Source: Yamagishiella unicocca
Taxonomy: Eukaryota; Chlorophyta; Chlorophyceae; Chlamydomonadales; Volvocaceae
DNA length: 64,000 nucleotides
Reading direction: 5' to 3'
NCBI GenBank assembly: GCA_003116995.1
Contig: BDSL01000008.1
Location: 1,736,001-1,800,000 of the forward strand
Shown: piece after piece, positions 1-11,160 of the stretch
How positions within the stretch are numbered: the stretch's first letter is position 1
How the letters are laid out: every line of letters begins with the position of its first letter
The notes under the pieces: model-generated
The model's database searches: none
The model's input: the letters and a program-made list of their open reading frames with translations, nothing else
Told to the model about the DNA's origin: nothing
Translations under genes and position numbers: made by a program

Positions 1-728
1 AAATTCGCCTCTGGGGATCGCCGCACGAGGACGTCCGGGCCAATCGGCAAGCATCGGCTTCTCCGGCAACCTTCGATCGGCCTCGCTCTTCTGGTCTCTT
101 GGGCACGCAGCTTAACGGTAGCACTAACTTGATAAAAGGAACGTCCCTGCTAAAATTGGCCTCTCGGGAACGCCACGCGAGGACGTCCGGGCAAATCGGA
201 AAGCATCGGCTTCTCCGGCAAGCATTGATCGGCCTCGCTCTTGGGCACGCAGCTTAACGGTAGCATAAACTAGGTGAAAGGAACGTCCCCACCGAAATTC
301 GCCTCTCGGGATCGCCGCACGAGGACGTCCGGGCCAATCGGCAAGCATCGGCTTCTCCGGCAACCTTCGATCGGCCTCGCTCTTCTGGTCTCTTGGGCAC
401 GCAGCTTAACGGTAGCAATACCTAGGTGAAAGGAACGTCCCCACTGAAATTCGCCTCTCGGGATCGCCGCACGAGGACGTCCGGGCCAATCGGCAAGCAT
501 CGGCTTCTCCGGCAACCTTCGATCGGCCTCGCTCTTGGGCACGCAGCTTAACGGTAGCATAAACTATGTGAAAGGAATGTCCCCACTGAAATTCGCCTCT
601 GGGGATCGCCGCACGAGGACGTCCGGGCAAATCGGCAAGCATCGGCTTCTCCGGCAACCTTCGATCGGCCTCGCTCTTGGGCACGCAGCTTAACGGTAGC
701 AATGACTAGGTGAAAGGAACGTCCCCAG
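1..728. repeat. Satellite array, five 142/152-bp units
   Basis: Five head-to-tail copies begin near 1, 153, 295, 447 and 589. Spacing alternates between about 152 and 142 bp because some units carry a 10-bp insertion (TCTGGTCTCT) before the TTGGGCACGC segment. Copies are nearly identical, so the array is recently homogenised. It runs off the left edge, so the total copy number is unknown. The overlapping reading frames seen across it are the same repeat read again and are not treated as genes. Confidence 0.93.
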
Positions 729-738
729 ATATCCGGTC

Positions 739-1890
739 AGTCGGAAATACGATTGGGAGCATGCTCCAATTCAGTCGCATTTCCGACTGGGAGCATGTTC
801 CCACGTAACTTGCCTATTTCGCGCACCTAGGACGTGCATTTGGTAACTGCCATGTCTACACCTATGCCCGTGATGAAAATGACCATACTGTAGTGCATGG
901 ACTGTGTATGGACAGTGTATAGACGCACCACCAGCCACCATGCTCCCACCATGCTCCCATTGATTCCTCGCATCAACGGACGATCTTGCCATCCCAAAAC
1001 CTTACTTCAAGCAGGCCTGACCTACTATGACCGTCGCGGCATCTGTCCGGACCGGTATAAGGCCCACTGTTGCGGGAGCATGTTTTGGTCACTAACATGC
1101 TCCCACCATGCTCCCACCATGCTCCCACCAATTCCTCGCACTTACCGCCCATCATGCCGTCCCCAAATCATCCCGGACCTACTGCGACCGTCGCAGCACC
1201 TGTCCGGACCGGTATCAGGCCCACTGTTGCGGGAGCATGTTTTGGTCACTAACATGCTCCCACCATACTCCCATCGATTCCTCGCACCAACGGGCCACCA
1301 TGCTGTCCCCGGCCTATCCTCAAATCATTCAGGACCTACCGCGACCGTGGCAGCATCTGTCCGGACCGGTATAAGGCCCACTGTCGCGGGAGCATGTTTT
1401 GATCACTAACATGCTCCCACCATGCTCCCACCATGCTCCCATCGATTCCTCGCGCCAACCGCCCATCATGCTGTCCCGAGCTTTTTCGTCAAATTATCCC
1501 TAACCTACAGCGACCGTTGAGGCACCAGTCTGGACCAGTATCTAGTCCACTGTTTACAGGAGCATGTTTTTGATCACTAACATGCTCCCACCATGCTCCC
1601 ACCAATTCCTCGCGCCAACCGCCTATCTTGTTTTCCCCAGCCTTTCCTCAAATTATCCCGGACCTACTGTGGCAGTCGCGGCACCAGTCTGGACCAATAT
1701 CCAGTCCACAGTGTATGGGAGCATTTTTTTTTATCGTTAACATGCCCCCACCATGCTCCCATCAATTCCTTGCGCCAACCGCCTATCTTGTTTTCCCCAG
1801 CCTATCCTCTAATTATTCCGGACCTACTGCGACTGTCGTAGCATCTGTCTGGACCAGTACGTATCAGGCCCACTGTTGCAGGAGCATCTT
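739..1890. repeat. Second satellite array, 157-170-bp units, each with a hairpin
   Basis: Units start near 1074, 1231, 1388, 1558, 1717 and 1881. The first three contain a perfect 11-bp inverted repeat, GGGAGCATGTT / AACATGCTCCC, around a 9-bp loop (1074-1104, 1231-1261, 1388-1418). The fourth has one mismatch, and the fifth and sixth decay. Right of each hairpin sit one to three copies of a 12-bp subrepeat, CATGCTCCCACC. The left flank 739-788 is itself a nested inverted repeat (AGTCGGAAAT / ATTTCCGACT enclosing a near-palindrome). No protein in any frame looks real. Confidence 0.88.
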
Positions 1891-2484
1891 TTGTCATTGG
1901 CATCCGTTCTAATTGTCACGACACACAGCTCCAGAGGCCGCCTGCCTGCCGGACGCGGCACCGACGCGCGTGCGTCGGCTCTTGGGTGAAGAGAGCGAAA
2001 AGACTGCCGGACACGGCTGAGCAATCAACACACTGTGACGTGCAAGTTGTGGATGCTGTTTAGAGAATGGACGGAGGTACGCACTAGTCTTACAGCGATG
2101 TGTCAGTACAGGGCTGTTTCTTCCAGACTTTGTTAGTTTGTGGCGGCAAACTCCGCTGCCTGGGCATTCCAGGCAGCGGGCCTCGGTGCGCTCCCGAACG
2201 TGGCTAACTGCCATCCCTGGAGCACATCTACCCTTGCTGCCGACACATGCACATGTGTCCGTTGGCTTCACATCTACTGCAACAATAGTTGTTGTTGTAA
2301 TCGTCACAGTGGGCTCCATAGTATTAATATTACTACCGTAATTACCGGCAATCAAAGCCATGTAACCACATCTACCAGACGACGCTAACCGCAGGGCGCA
2401 ACTCATGCCCTTAGCGTACGGCAACTAACGCACTCTGTCACCTGTCATCCGCCTCCTGACAGCTGTCACAACATCCAATCCATG
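1891..2484. other. No gene recognised; unique sequence between repeats
   Basis: This stretch lies between the hairpin satellite and the inverted repeat of the gypsy remnant. It holds overlapping open frames on both strands, but none shows a known domain, convincing splice sites or a plausible start. The right end carries several TGTCAC/TGTCAT motifs related to the adjoining inverted repeat, so part of it may be decayed terminal sequence of the retroelement. Confidence 0.5.
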
Positions 2485-2622
2485 ACACCTGTCACAACCC
2501 ACTTCTCCCTACCCTTTCCTACTATCGTTCATGCCGGCGCTGGGGCATGACAGCTGTCATGCCCCACAGCAGGCTTCGGCCGTAGTAGGAAAGGGTAGGT
2601 AGAAGTGGGTTGTGACAGGTGT
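2485..2622. repeat. Fold-back: 39-bp inverted arms around a 24-bp perfect palindrome
   Basis: The outer arms 2485-2523 and 2584-2622 are reverse complements at 38 of 39 positions. Between them, 2542-2565 is a perfect 24-bp palindrome centred on GACAGCTGTC. The right arm is followed by short direct repeats of GTGTGGGGGTCACA. This could be two terminal sequences of one element family joined head to head, or a fold-back element. Confidence 0.85.
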
Positions 2623-5575
2623 GGGGGTCACAACCAAGTGTGGGGGTCACACGCACGCGGTTGTTCCGAGCGTACTCACACACAAACCCAAGACAGACAA
2701 CACCTCGATTACAACTACAACCTCGTACCCCACAAGGCAGCCTGAGGCGCAGGCTGCGGCAAAAACAACCTCTCGCTCGTGATCGTTGAGTAGGCATCGA
2801 GCCAGGCCCAACCGAGAGGGAAAAAGCCGCACATTGGACGCAGGCGTTGGCGGGCGCCCCTCCGTGCTATGATGCTCCTGCCCCAACCCCTATGGGGTGA
2901 AGGCAATCCTGACAACGTTCCCTGCTAAACGCGCCAAACCCCACCCGGTGTCTCGTACCAGGCTGGTCTCTCTTGCTACGAACCCGCCAGCATGCGCTTG
3001 GCACGCGTGAGGGTGAGCTCCTCCTCTTCCCCGGTGGACCATTGCACTAGGAAGTAGCGCGGCCTAGCAATCGCACCCCGGAACCGCAGTGTCCCGTGTC
3101 GTACAACTACTGGCCCTCTCCGGCCCCCGCTTTCCAACTGCTGAACACGCTGCCCGTGCAGCCCCTCAGCTTCCAAATCCAACTTCCGCGTCGAAGCTCG
3201 CGGGAAAAGCACCTTGCTGATGCATGGCTCCACTGGTTGCGGCGCCGCCTGTGGCGGCGCCTCTTGTTCCTCCTGCCGAAGGCGTTGGCATTGTGGACAG
3301 CTCCAGGCTCCTGGCGGGGCAACGCTGAGCGGCGGCGTCAGGCAGCTCAGGTGCCACCCGGTGTTGCAGTGATCACAGAGAAGCATGCGTGCCTCGTCGT
3401 GTGGTGAACCGCAAACCTCACACTGCAGGTCCCGCGACGGACGAAACAGTCGCGGGTCTACAATGGGATCAACTTCCAGGTGGCAAGGTAAAAGCTGCTC
3501 GACACGGCGCCTGACACGGGCACCGTCCCGACCGATGAGTACCGCAACGCCCAGCGGCCCAACTGACTCGACCCGCAGTATGTTGTCGTACTGTGGAAAC
3601 TGCAGGGTGTTGGTAACGCTGCCGCGTCGGACGTACACGTAGTCGCCGGGCTTGTGTACGACAGGCTTGGCAAGATATCGCCCGGTGCGCACCGCTGAGT
3701 AGCGCAGCGTGTCACGGTGCTGCGCCACCAACAGGTTGCTGGCTGCTGCCGGGTAGGCCTGGCGGACCCAGTCCGCGCGCGCCAGTAGAGAATCAGCTGC
3801 CGCTGCGATGTTGTCAAAGTCGATGGGAGACTCTAGGCGCTCACGAACCGCCGGTGGCACCACAGGCCGCACCCCGCCGTAGAGCAGCTCATACGGCGAG
3901 TACCGCGTGGATGCCTGTGGGGAGCAACGATAGCCCAGCAGCAGCTCGGGAAGCTGCTTGATCCAGGCCGTCGGGTCCGCTGCTTCGTAGCAGGCCTTGC
4001 GAAGAGACTCCTTAACAACCTTGACGATGCGCTCGGCTGCCCCATCAGCTTGCGGATGGTTGGGCGATGTATGGCGGGGGTCGATGAAGCAACGCTCCAG
4101 CAGCGCTGCGAACTCTCCCGCGAACTCACCACCGTTGTCCGTCAGTACCTCAGCCGGCGCACCGAAGCGCGCCAGCACATCAGCGAAAGCGGCAGCAACA
4201 CGATCCGCCGTCTTGTCAAGCAGCGGTGTCACCTCGATATGCTTGCTGAAGTGCTCAATGGCGATCATGCAGGACTGGTAACCGTCAGACGTCTTGGCAA
4301 GAGGCCCGGCTAGGTCGACTCCCCAGCGGTAGAACAGGCCCTTGATCTCCAGCGGGTAGAGCTGCGTTGGACGCATCGTGCCCCGCGCGTTGCTGAGGTC
4401 GCAAACCGCACACTCCCGTAGCACCGTCTCGACCTGAGCACGCATGCCGTGCCACCAGTGGCCGAGCTGCAGGAGCGCGAACGTACGCCTGATGCCCAAC
4501 TGTCCAAGGCGACTGTGCGTGGCTGTGACGATGCCGCGCCGTGCTGCTGGCGGTGGACACACTCTCGAAGCTCCGTTAACCATCAGCCGCAGCAGTTGGG
4601 TTCCATCCCACCGATAGCTGGCAGCGCGGCGTTTGACTCGCCGCGCCACCGTGCCGTCGGCAGTCCCCCCAGCGGCTGTCCCGCTCTGCTGCAGCAGCGC
4701 CATTACAGGCGCGTCTTCCCACACGTCGGGGTCGCCGGCTGTCTCCTGGGCCTCCGCCGTCGCTGCTAGAAGCGTGGTGAAGGAGATGACTAGGTCTGAA
4801 CCCAGCTGCCGCTGCATCAGGTTGCGTGCCATGTGTGACTCAAGCCCCTCAAGCCCCGCATCAGGATCATCACTCCCCCCCAGCGGCATGGAGTCCGCCG
4901 CCGGGAGCCACCTTGGAGGTGGTGTATGCGTGTCGTGGGGCGTGACGTAATGCCGCTGCAGCGCCAGAGCTGACGCGAGGATGGCGGCGACAAGGGCCGT
5001 GCCGTGCTGTTCGTGCTTTCCTGGCTGGCTCTCGTGGCCGACTCCAGGCCTGACTGGCGCGCGCTGTCGTTAGCGCTCAGGCTACAACTGACCAGGTCGT
5101 AGACACGTTAGCAGGTGAACGCCGCAAGTCGCTACCTCTTCCGGGGACTGCCCCGGGTATCCTGACTCCCGACCGAAGCGCGGCCCACAGCTGCACTGTT
5201 GCTTGCGGGGACAACTATGTTCGACACTGTTGTTACACGTCTGCAACTGGGCACCTCGTGCGAGAGGATACTTCGAGCACGGCCGGGAATGCCAGGCGTG
5301 GCATCCGGCCCGTGCTAAGGCGGCGGAGGCTCTGTGGGCCCGATGTGCGCACCTTATCCCTGCGGCTCCGATCGTGAGCCAGCGACCACCTAACACCGAA
5401 AGTTACCTGACGGTATAAGACGGCGTCCGTTACTTAGTGTCAACGAACCATACCTAACAACACACTTGCGAGATATTTCACTCCAACTGTCATGCTCAGA
5501 TACGCGTTTCTGGAGCGGCACCGAAACCATGACTAATGCCCGCGAATCGTTCATGCCGGCGCTGGGGCATGACAG
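2524..5575 (-). mobile_element. Ty3/gypsy-like retrotransposon remnant
   Basis: The same 30 bp occurs at 2524-2553 and at 5546-5575 in the same orientation, bracketing a minus-strand integrase reading frame. No reverse transcriptase, RNase H, protease or gag is visible, and no long LTR is shared by the two ends. The element is therefore probably an internally deleted or decayed gypsy-type copy, and the 30-bp repeats may be LTR stubs or terminal repeats. The boundaries are inferred from these repeats alone. Confidence 0.6.
2976..4889 (-). CDS. Retrotransposon integrase with PHD finger and chromodomain-like tail
   Basis: The frame gives 637 residues from the ATG at 4889 and stays open upstream to about 5069, so the true N-terminus was probably part of a longer polyprotein. 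It shows an HHCC zinc-binding domain (H125, H144, C160, C163), then a retroviral-type integrase core with the DDE triad at about D192, D251 and E286. A C4HC3 PHD finger covers about 490-534, and a chromodomain-like tail covers about 588-637. This order fits the pol C-terminus of chromovirus-like Ty3/gypsy elements, where such readers are thought to steer integration into chromatin. The integrase frame itself has no stop or frameshift, but the reverse transcriptase region is absent. Confidence 0.85.
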   Translation of the reverse strand: MPLGGSDDPDAGLEGLESHMARNLMQRQLGSDLVISFTTLLAATAEAQETAGDPDVWEDAPVMALLQQSGTAAGGTADGTVARRVKRRAASYRWDGTQLLRLMVNGASRVCPPPAARRGIVTATHSRLGQLGIRRTFALLQLGHWWHGMRAQVETVLRECAVCDLSNARGTMRPTQLYPLEIKGLFYRWGVDLAGPLAKTSDGYQSCMIAIEHFSKHIEVTPLLDKTADRVAAAFADVLARFGAPAEVLTDNGGEFAGEFAALLERCFIDPRHTSPNHPQADGAAERIVKVVKESLRKACYEAADPTAWIKQLPELLLGYRCSPQASTRYSPYELLYGGVRPVVPPAVRERLESPIDFDNIAAAADSLLARADWVRQAYPAAASNLLVAQHRDTLRYSAVRTGRYLAKPVVHKPGDYVYVRRGSVTNTLQFPQYDNILRVESVGPLGVAVLIGRDGARVRRRVEQLLPCHLEVDPIVDPRLFRPSRDLQCEVCGSPHDEARMLLCDHCNTGWHLSCLTPPLSVAPPGAWSCPQCQRLRQEEQEAPPQAAPQPVEPCISKVLFPRASTRKLDLEAEGLHGQRVQQLESGGRRGPVVVRHGTLRFRGAIARPRYFLVQWSTGEEEELTLTRAKRMLAGS

Positions 5576-6658
5576 GGCGGAACTTGTTTTCCTAGCGCAT
5601 GCTGGCGACCTAACAATATGAAACAACACATATCAGCTAATTGGGATTTGCGTGGCTGGAAGATCGTGGGGATTGGGCGATCTATGTAACTTCTGGAACG
5701 GCAATGGGGCATAGCAGCCTTTGTCGAAACCCGGAGGAGGGGGGGGATCAAGAGCGGGTTACCCTGGCCGCGATTGGTGGGTATCTCGCGGCTCATGCAA
5801 AGACCTGGGCTTACACCATGCCATAAACGGAAGCACACCTGTCACAGATGCCATATGCATACCAAATGCGTGACAAAGGCAGCGTGACTTATTGCGTAGG
5901 TTGCCGACTACAGGAAACCTCGACGAACTGCCTGTCTCCATGTGATAACCGTGTACATTCAAAGAAGAGGAATATGTTTCCATTAGAAGTACTGATTTGC
6001 GACTGTTCCGTTGGCGCTCCACCGATCACTGCCAGGGAAAACGGATGCGCGTATGCTACCTGGAACCGGCCAGTTTGGAGTATTAGATGCTTCAAATAAG
6101 ACTGACATATGCCTGTGGACGGTAGCACGCTGGCTTTGACCCGCGCTGATGGCCGACTTGCACCATAAACGAACAGGGGCAGTTTTCTATAAACTCAGAA
6201 ACCTTTCAGGCCTATCTGTATAAACTTACAAGTAGGATACGTCTGCTGACTTTGAAAGCCTAATGGTGTCTATATGGAGGTAGTTTCCGCGCCTATGGTT
6301 ACCCCACGTGCTTACTGCCAGGCCCCCAGCTCACATTAAGTCAAGCGATCGTTGCATAGAGAATGTTATCGCCGTTCAAGGCGCGTCAATACAACCAGCG
6401 GCTACGCATACAACTGAAATGAAACCCTAACACACTAATAGCACGCAGGAGACTTCATAAAACTCAAATTGTTGATTGCAGTAACTCCATAACGTATACC
6501 CATAGCAGCAGCTGAGGAGGCGGGGCGGGCCCGGCCGGCGCTCCGCTGGCAATCCGTACGGCACTTACTTTTTGGCATCACCGTTCTATCATGTGCAAAA
6601 GCATCCGCATGTGGGTGTCACATTCACAGCGCGCACAGCAGCCTATTCTGTTTTTACA
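5576..6658. other. Intergenic; upstream region of guanine deaminase
   Basis: This stretch is lower in GC than the flanking genes and has no recognisable coding sequence on either strand. It should contain the promoter and 5' UTR of the guanine deaminase gene. No clear TATA box was found at a convincing distance. Small open frames here lack family resemblance. Confidence 0.5.
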
Positions 6659-9497
6659 ATGGCCGCCGCAGATACGCACGCCTTCAGGGGAACGTTCTTC
6701 CACACACCGGCCTACGGCCAGCTGGAAGCGCTGCGTGATGTCGTGGTTGTTGTTCAGGATGGAAAGGTTGCGCGCATTGCCAACAGCGGCCAGGAGGCTG
6801 AGGTGCAGCGCGAGTTTGGGTTGAGCCAAGTGCGCCGTCTGAAGGTGAGCTCGGATGCGGGCAGGTGCCGCGGGTTGCTTACGGCCGATTGGTGGGATTT
6901 TGCCTGACTAACTATTCAATTTGCAGGACGGCCAGTACTTTGTCCCCGGCTTTATCGACACACACGTACACGCGCCGCAGGTAACAGCCTCTGCCGATCC
7001 GTCGCTGCGTCAACCCGACTATTTTGCTTGCGCGCTGGCTGCTGTTGAAGTACTTGCCTTGATAGTCGTTGTATGCGCCGCAATTGCGTTTTACCTGCTC
7101 ATAACTTTAAACATAAGGACTCGCCGCCCCTGACAGTCCAAACACTCTGGTTATATTTTGTTACCGCTGTTGGGTCCCACAGTACAAGTTCACCGGCACC
7201 GGGACGGATGTCCCGCTGATGGATTGGCTAAAGAAGTACACCTTCCCGGCAGAGAGCTCCTTCCGCGACATTGATGCTGCGCGCCATCGTTACGCGCTGC
7301 TGGTAAAGCGCTTTTTGGCGAACGGCACCACCACCGCTATGTACTACGGCTCCCTGCACCTGGAGCCCAACACCGTGCTTGTTGACACCATTGAGCGCCT
7401 GGGCCAGCGCGCGGTGGTCGGCAAGGTGAGGACACTAAAAACACGTCCTCATGGGCGACCCGATACCGTCGTGCCCTGCGTGCTTGGCAATACGCCCCAA
7501 TGTGCCTTTCTTTAAACCCCAATTAGCCTCTCTTGAAACCTTTGTAATGACCATGACCCAGATGGCCAGTCCGGTGCTTTGTCGTGCCCAACATGCCCCC
7601 TCACCTGCTGGCTGTTGGCTCGCAGTAGCGATCCTTCATCGCTTTGATCTTACCCTTAGTCATGCATCCAACTGTTTCCCTCGCTCCGCCCAGGTCAACA
7701 TGGACCGCCATTCGCCTGACGACTACGTTGAGGACACCGCCGACGGCCTCCGCGACGCCGAGGCCTTCCTGACTTACACCCTGGGCAAGAAGTGCTCGCG
7801 CATCGAGCCCTGCATCACACCTCGCTTCATCCCCACCTGCACGCCCGAGCTCATGAAGGGTGGGTAGTGGGTGGGACCGCGAGGGGAGAGAGGTGTGCTC
7901 TACTTAGAGGGAATATTATGTCTGGAGTTTTCATCGACCCAGATCGCTTCTCAAAGCGGCCGTTCCTGTGCGCGCAGGCCTCGCTGACCTTGCCCGCAAG
8001 TACGGCACCCACATCCAGTCTCACATCTCCGAGTGCTGCGGCGAGGTCAACTGCGTGCGCGAGATGCACCCCGAGTACGCCTCTGACGCGGCGGTGTTTG
8101 AGGAGATGGGGCTGCTCACCAGCCGCACCGTCATGGCGCACGGCACGCTGCTGTCCGATGACGATATCCGCCACCTGGCGAGCCGCGGCACCGCTGTCAG
8201 CCACTGCCCGCTGTCCAACTTCTTCCTCGGGGACGCCTGCTTCAAGTGAGGATGAGCAGGGGGAAGAATGTACCCCGTATAGCAGTGACATTGTCACCAC
8301 ATTCTGCTTCGGTGCAAAAGCAAACGTAGCTCCGTCTACAGCCGGACATGCCCGGGAGCTGTGCACTGGGGGTCCGACGTTTGTCGCTTTGCTTTCGCAC
8401 CCATTGCTGACACTCCTCGCTGTGCCGCAGGGTCAACCACGCCCTGTCCCTGGGCCTCAAGGTGGGTCTGGGCACGGACGTGGCTGGCGGCATCTCCCCC
8501 TCCATGCTGACCGCGCAGCGCATGGCGGTAGTGAACAGCCGCTGCATTCGCGCGCACAAGCTGGCGGTGGCGGGCGGCACCATCGTCACGCCGGAGATGG
8601 AGAAGGACGTCATCACCTTCAAGGAGGCGCTTTGGCTGGCGACAGTGGGCGGCGCGCAGGTGGGAGATGCGGGGATGCGGACTGGGGCGCGACAGCGGTG
8701 GTTAGCTTGGCTTGGCTGCATGTCCTTGTGTCGTCAGTCAGCCCTGAACGTGAGCTAACGTTGTATTCTCGCTGTTTGTTGCGCACCAGGCGCTCAACAT
8801 GGCCGACCGCGTGGGAACGTTCGAGGTGGGCAAGGAGTTCGACGCCCTGCTGGTTGACACCACCCTGGGCGGCACTTCGGGCCCCTTCGACGTGTTTGAC
8901 GGCGAGGACGACGAGCAGCGCTTCGAGAAGTTCATCAACCTGGGAGACGACCGCAACCTGGTGGAGGTGTACGTGCAGGTGGGAGGCACGAGGAAGGAGG
9001 GAGGAGGGGAGACAGCAGAATGCGAGCCGGAACCGCCAGTCGTAGATGTTCATCCTCCAAACTTCTAGCTCGGGAGCGTCGTAGCACTCGCCAACGGCTG
9101 CACAGGGCTCGGTGGCCCATGCTGCACGCGCCGGCCTGCCCGCCCCCGCTGGTAACTATCTACCTCCTATTGCCCTTCGGAACCGCTAGTATACTGATCT
9201 TTGCCGTCCCTCCTTCCTTCCCGCCCGTCCTCGTTCCGCCCCTCCCTCGTCCGTGCCGCTCCGCCACAGGGTGTGTGCGTCAAGTGCGGTGACGTGTTTG
9301 AGCTGGAGTCCAGCAGCGAGGCGGTCTCCGACAAGCTCTTGTCGGCGCCAACTCCCGTCGAGCTCGAGATGGAGCTCGACCTGGCGCACCGCGCGGACAG
9401 CAGTGAGGGCGGCTCAGTGGGCAATGCCCAGGGGCAGGAAGCCGCGCCCGCGCCGGAGTCCGAGTCGGCACCGCCGGCCAAGCGCTCGCGCCGTTGA
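6659..9497 (+). CDS. GDA: Guanine deaminase
   Basis: Hydrolyses guanine to xanthine and ammonia (EC 3.5.4.3) in purine salvage, probably in the cytosol. Eight exons splice in frame to 520 residues: 6659-6844, 6927-6980, 7183-7425, 7694-7859, 7978-8245, 8431-8659, 8790-8978, 9270-9497. Amidohydrolase zinc ligands are all visible: the HxH of DTHVHA (H75, H77), H232 in HIQSHISE, H271 in VMAHG and D322 in GLGTDVAGG. The middle closely follows animal guanine deaminases, including a LxDWLKKYTFPAE segment and a LGDDRNLVEVYV C-terminal motif. The last exon adds about 75 residues with a CxxC pair (VKCGD lies nearby) and a basic end, KRSRR, that the usual enzyme (about 450 residues) lacks. The ATG at 6659 is the first in frame before the conserved start of the fold. 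Confidence 0.94.
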
Positions 9498-11160
9498 GCT
9501 TTCTACCAGCTCCGAGCAGTGCCACACAGTCTTAAAGCTCACGTTGATGAATGTTATAACGGTCGTCGCGCAGCCGGGCCGACTGCTGGTGCTGCGGCTG
9601 TAGTTCGGGATCCGGGATTCGGGATTGTTAGCCGCCGCGTTTGGTATGACGTGGGTGCGCTGGCGGTTTGTGACGTATGGATGATGACTTTAGCGACAAT
9701 GACTAATGCCGCATTGGATGATTGGTCGGCGTTGGCCAGCCGGCCAGCCTCCACCTAGAGGCTGGCCGGGTCAGGCCTGCATGTCTTAAATCTGCGCTTT
9801 GTATGATTGCCGTACCCGCGATTCTTCCCCTTTACTTCGGGCAGTGTCTCGTACACTATTTATGTATCTGTAGCTTATGGGATGGCGCAGCTCTGTTGTA
9901 TCTTATGCTGTACGGTATGGATGTTTGCGCCTTGTATGGAACTGGCCTGATGCCGCAGATCTGCTGAAGGTGCGAGTAGTTGCCTTTCTAGAGGTCGCAG
10001 GGGATGTCCCTTGTATCGGGAGCAGCAGCAATGGTGCCGTGCGTGCACAGCTCAGCTGTCGTCCCTCTGCGTCCTTTGGCAGAGCCTCGCGTCCCTTATC
10101 GGATCTAGGCCGCGCAGGCGAGAGACGAGTGTTGCTATGTAATTGAGGTGATGAGATGTTGTGGCAGCGTACGCGTAGTTTATCCTCGTGTGTGCGCGTT
10201 CGAGAGGTTGACGCCTCCGTGCGAACGACGAGTGCAAGATGTCGCTGACGAGGGATGTGACGACGGGCAGTGGGCGGGCCAGGGCCTGACGTTCTTGCTG
10301 AGGGGCCGGCTGGTGCCGATGTGCGCGGCACGGAGGCCGTTACGCTAGGCGTGGATTGTTCGTGCTTGGAAGCTTCCGCTGGGGAGCGACGTGACATTCG
10401 ATCTGTGTCCCTCCTTCCGTCATATTTCGGCCTGACATAACCAATGTACAGCAGTGGAGCAAGGGCTGGACGCGAAAGGTGCTGGCGAGGCCGTAACGTC
10501 TTGTGCTGATGTAGGTGTTAATGTGCTTGTTTGCTGTAGAGCGGATTTCGGACCGCAGCAGCTAATGACACAGAGAACATGAGAAGGCAAGGAGAGCATG
10601 GTGGAGCTGCGAGGATGGGTGCCGCACGCCGCTGGCCGGTGGTGGCCGTTTCTGCAGGTGGTGACGCGGGCATGGTAGGAATCCACACAGGCGGCGATTT
10701 TGACGATCCAGGCGGCCGTGGCTTTTTCTCCTCCCAACGTGCAACTTTTATACAGGCCTTGAAGGAGATGCTGACATTTGGGGAAACCGGGGGCGTCACG
10801 CAAGGACTGAGCGTGTGTGCCCAGTGTTCCCCCGTGCTGTCTGTTTTGCAGCATACAGGTATCATGTGCGGACTCTCAATCGTGTAAATGTCCAGCATCC
10901 AATACCTCGTTTTTGAAAGGAAAACCGATGCTCTGGCGTAAGCTGACTAAATTGGACCCTTAGTAACAGGGATAATGGATATAAGTAAGGTCGACAAGCA
11001 GTCACAGCTGTTTTGCGGAGGCGACGCTGGACGGAAGGACCAAAGGACCAACGGTACATTTTCGCAGCACCAGTTTGGGTACCGACATCTCGCAACTGCT
11101 CAACGCTGCATCCGGCTGCAGTACGTTATCTACTGCCGTCTCAACAGACGACCCACGCAC
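9498..11160. other. 3' flank of guanine deaminase; no other gene seen
   Basis: The sequence lies tail to tail between guanine deaminase (+) and the dynein heavy chain (-). It presumably holds the long 3' UTR of the former. A TGTAA poly(A)-type motif occurs at 10138-10142 and another near 10883. Open frames on both strands are short and unrelated to known families. Confidence 0.5.

Noticed and set aside
1..1890. Regularly spaced repeats resembling a CRISPR array
   Set aside because: Units are 140-170 bp satellites with conserved interiors, not short repeats with unique spacers, and the context is eukaryotic.
1909..2424. 171-codon minus-strand frame
   Set aside because: No recognisable domain or splice context, and it lies between repeats. 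It may be chance or decayed transposon sequence.
7792..9045. 417-codon plus-strand frame across guanine deaminase
   Set aside because: It runs through introns in the wrong frame of exons that encode clear guanine deaminase motifs.
10961..10978. Sequence resembling a homing-endonuclease site (TAACAGGGATAA)
   Set aside because: It shares short blocks with the I-SceI site but in a different order, and no endonuclease gene or intron is nearby.
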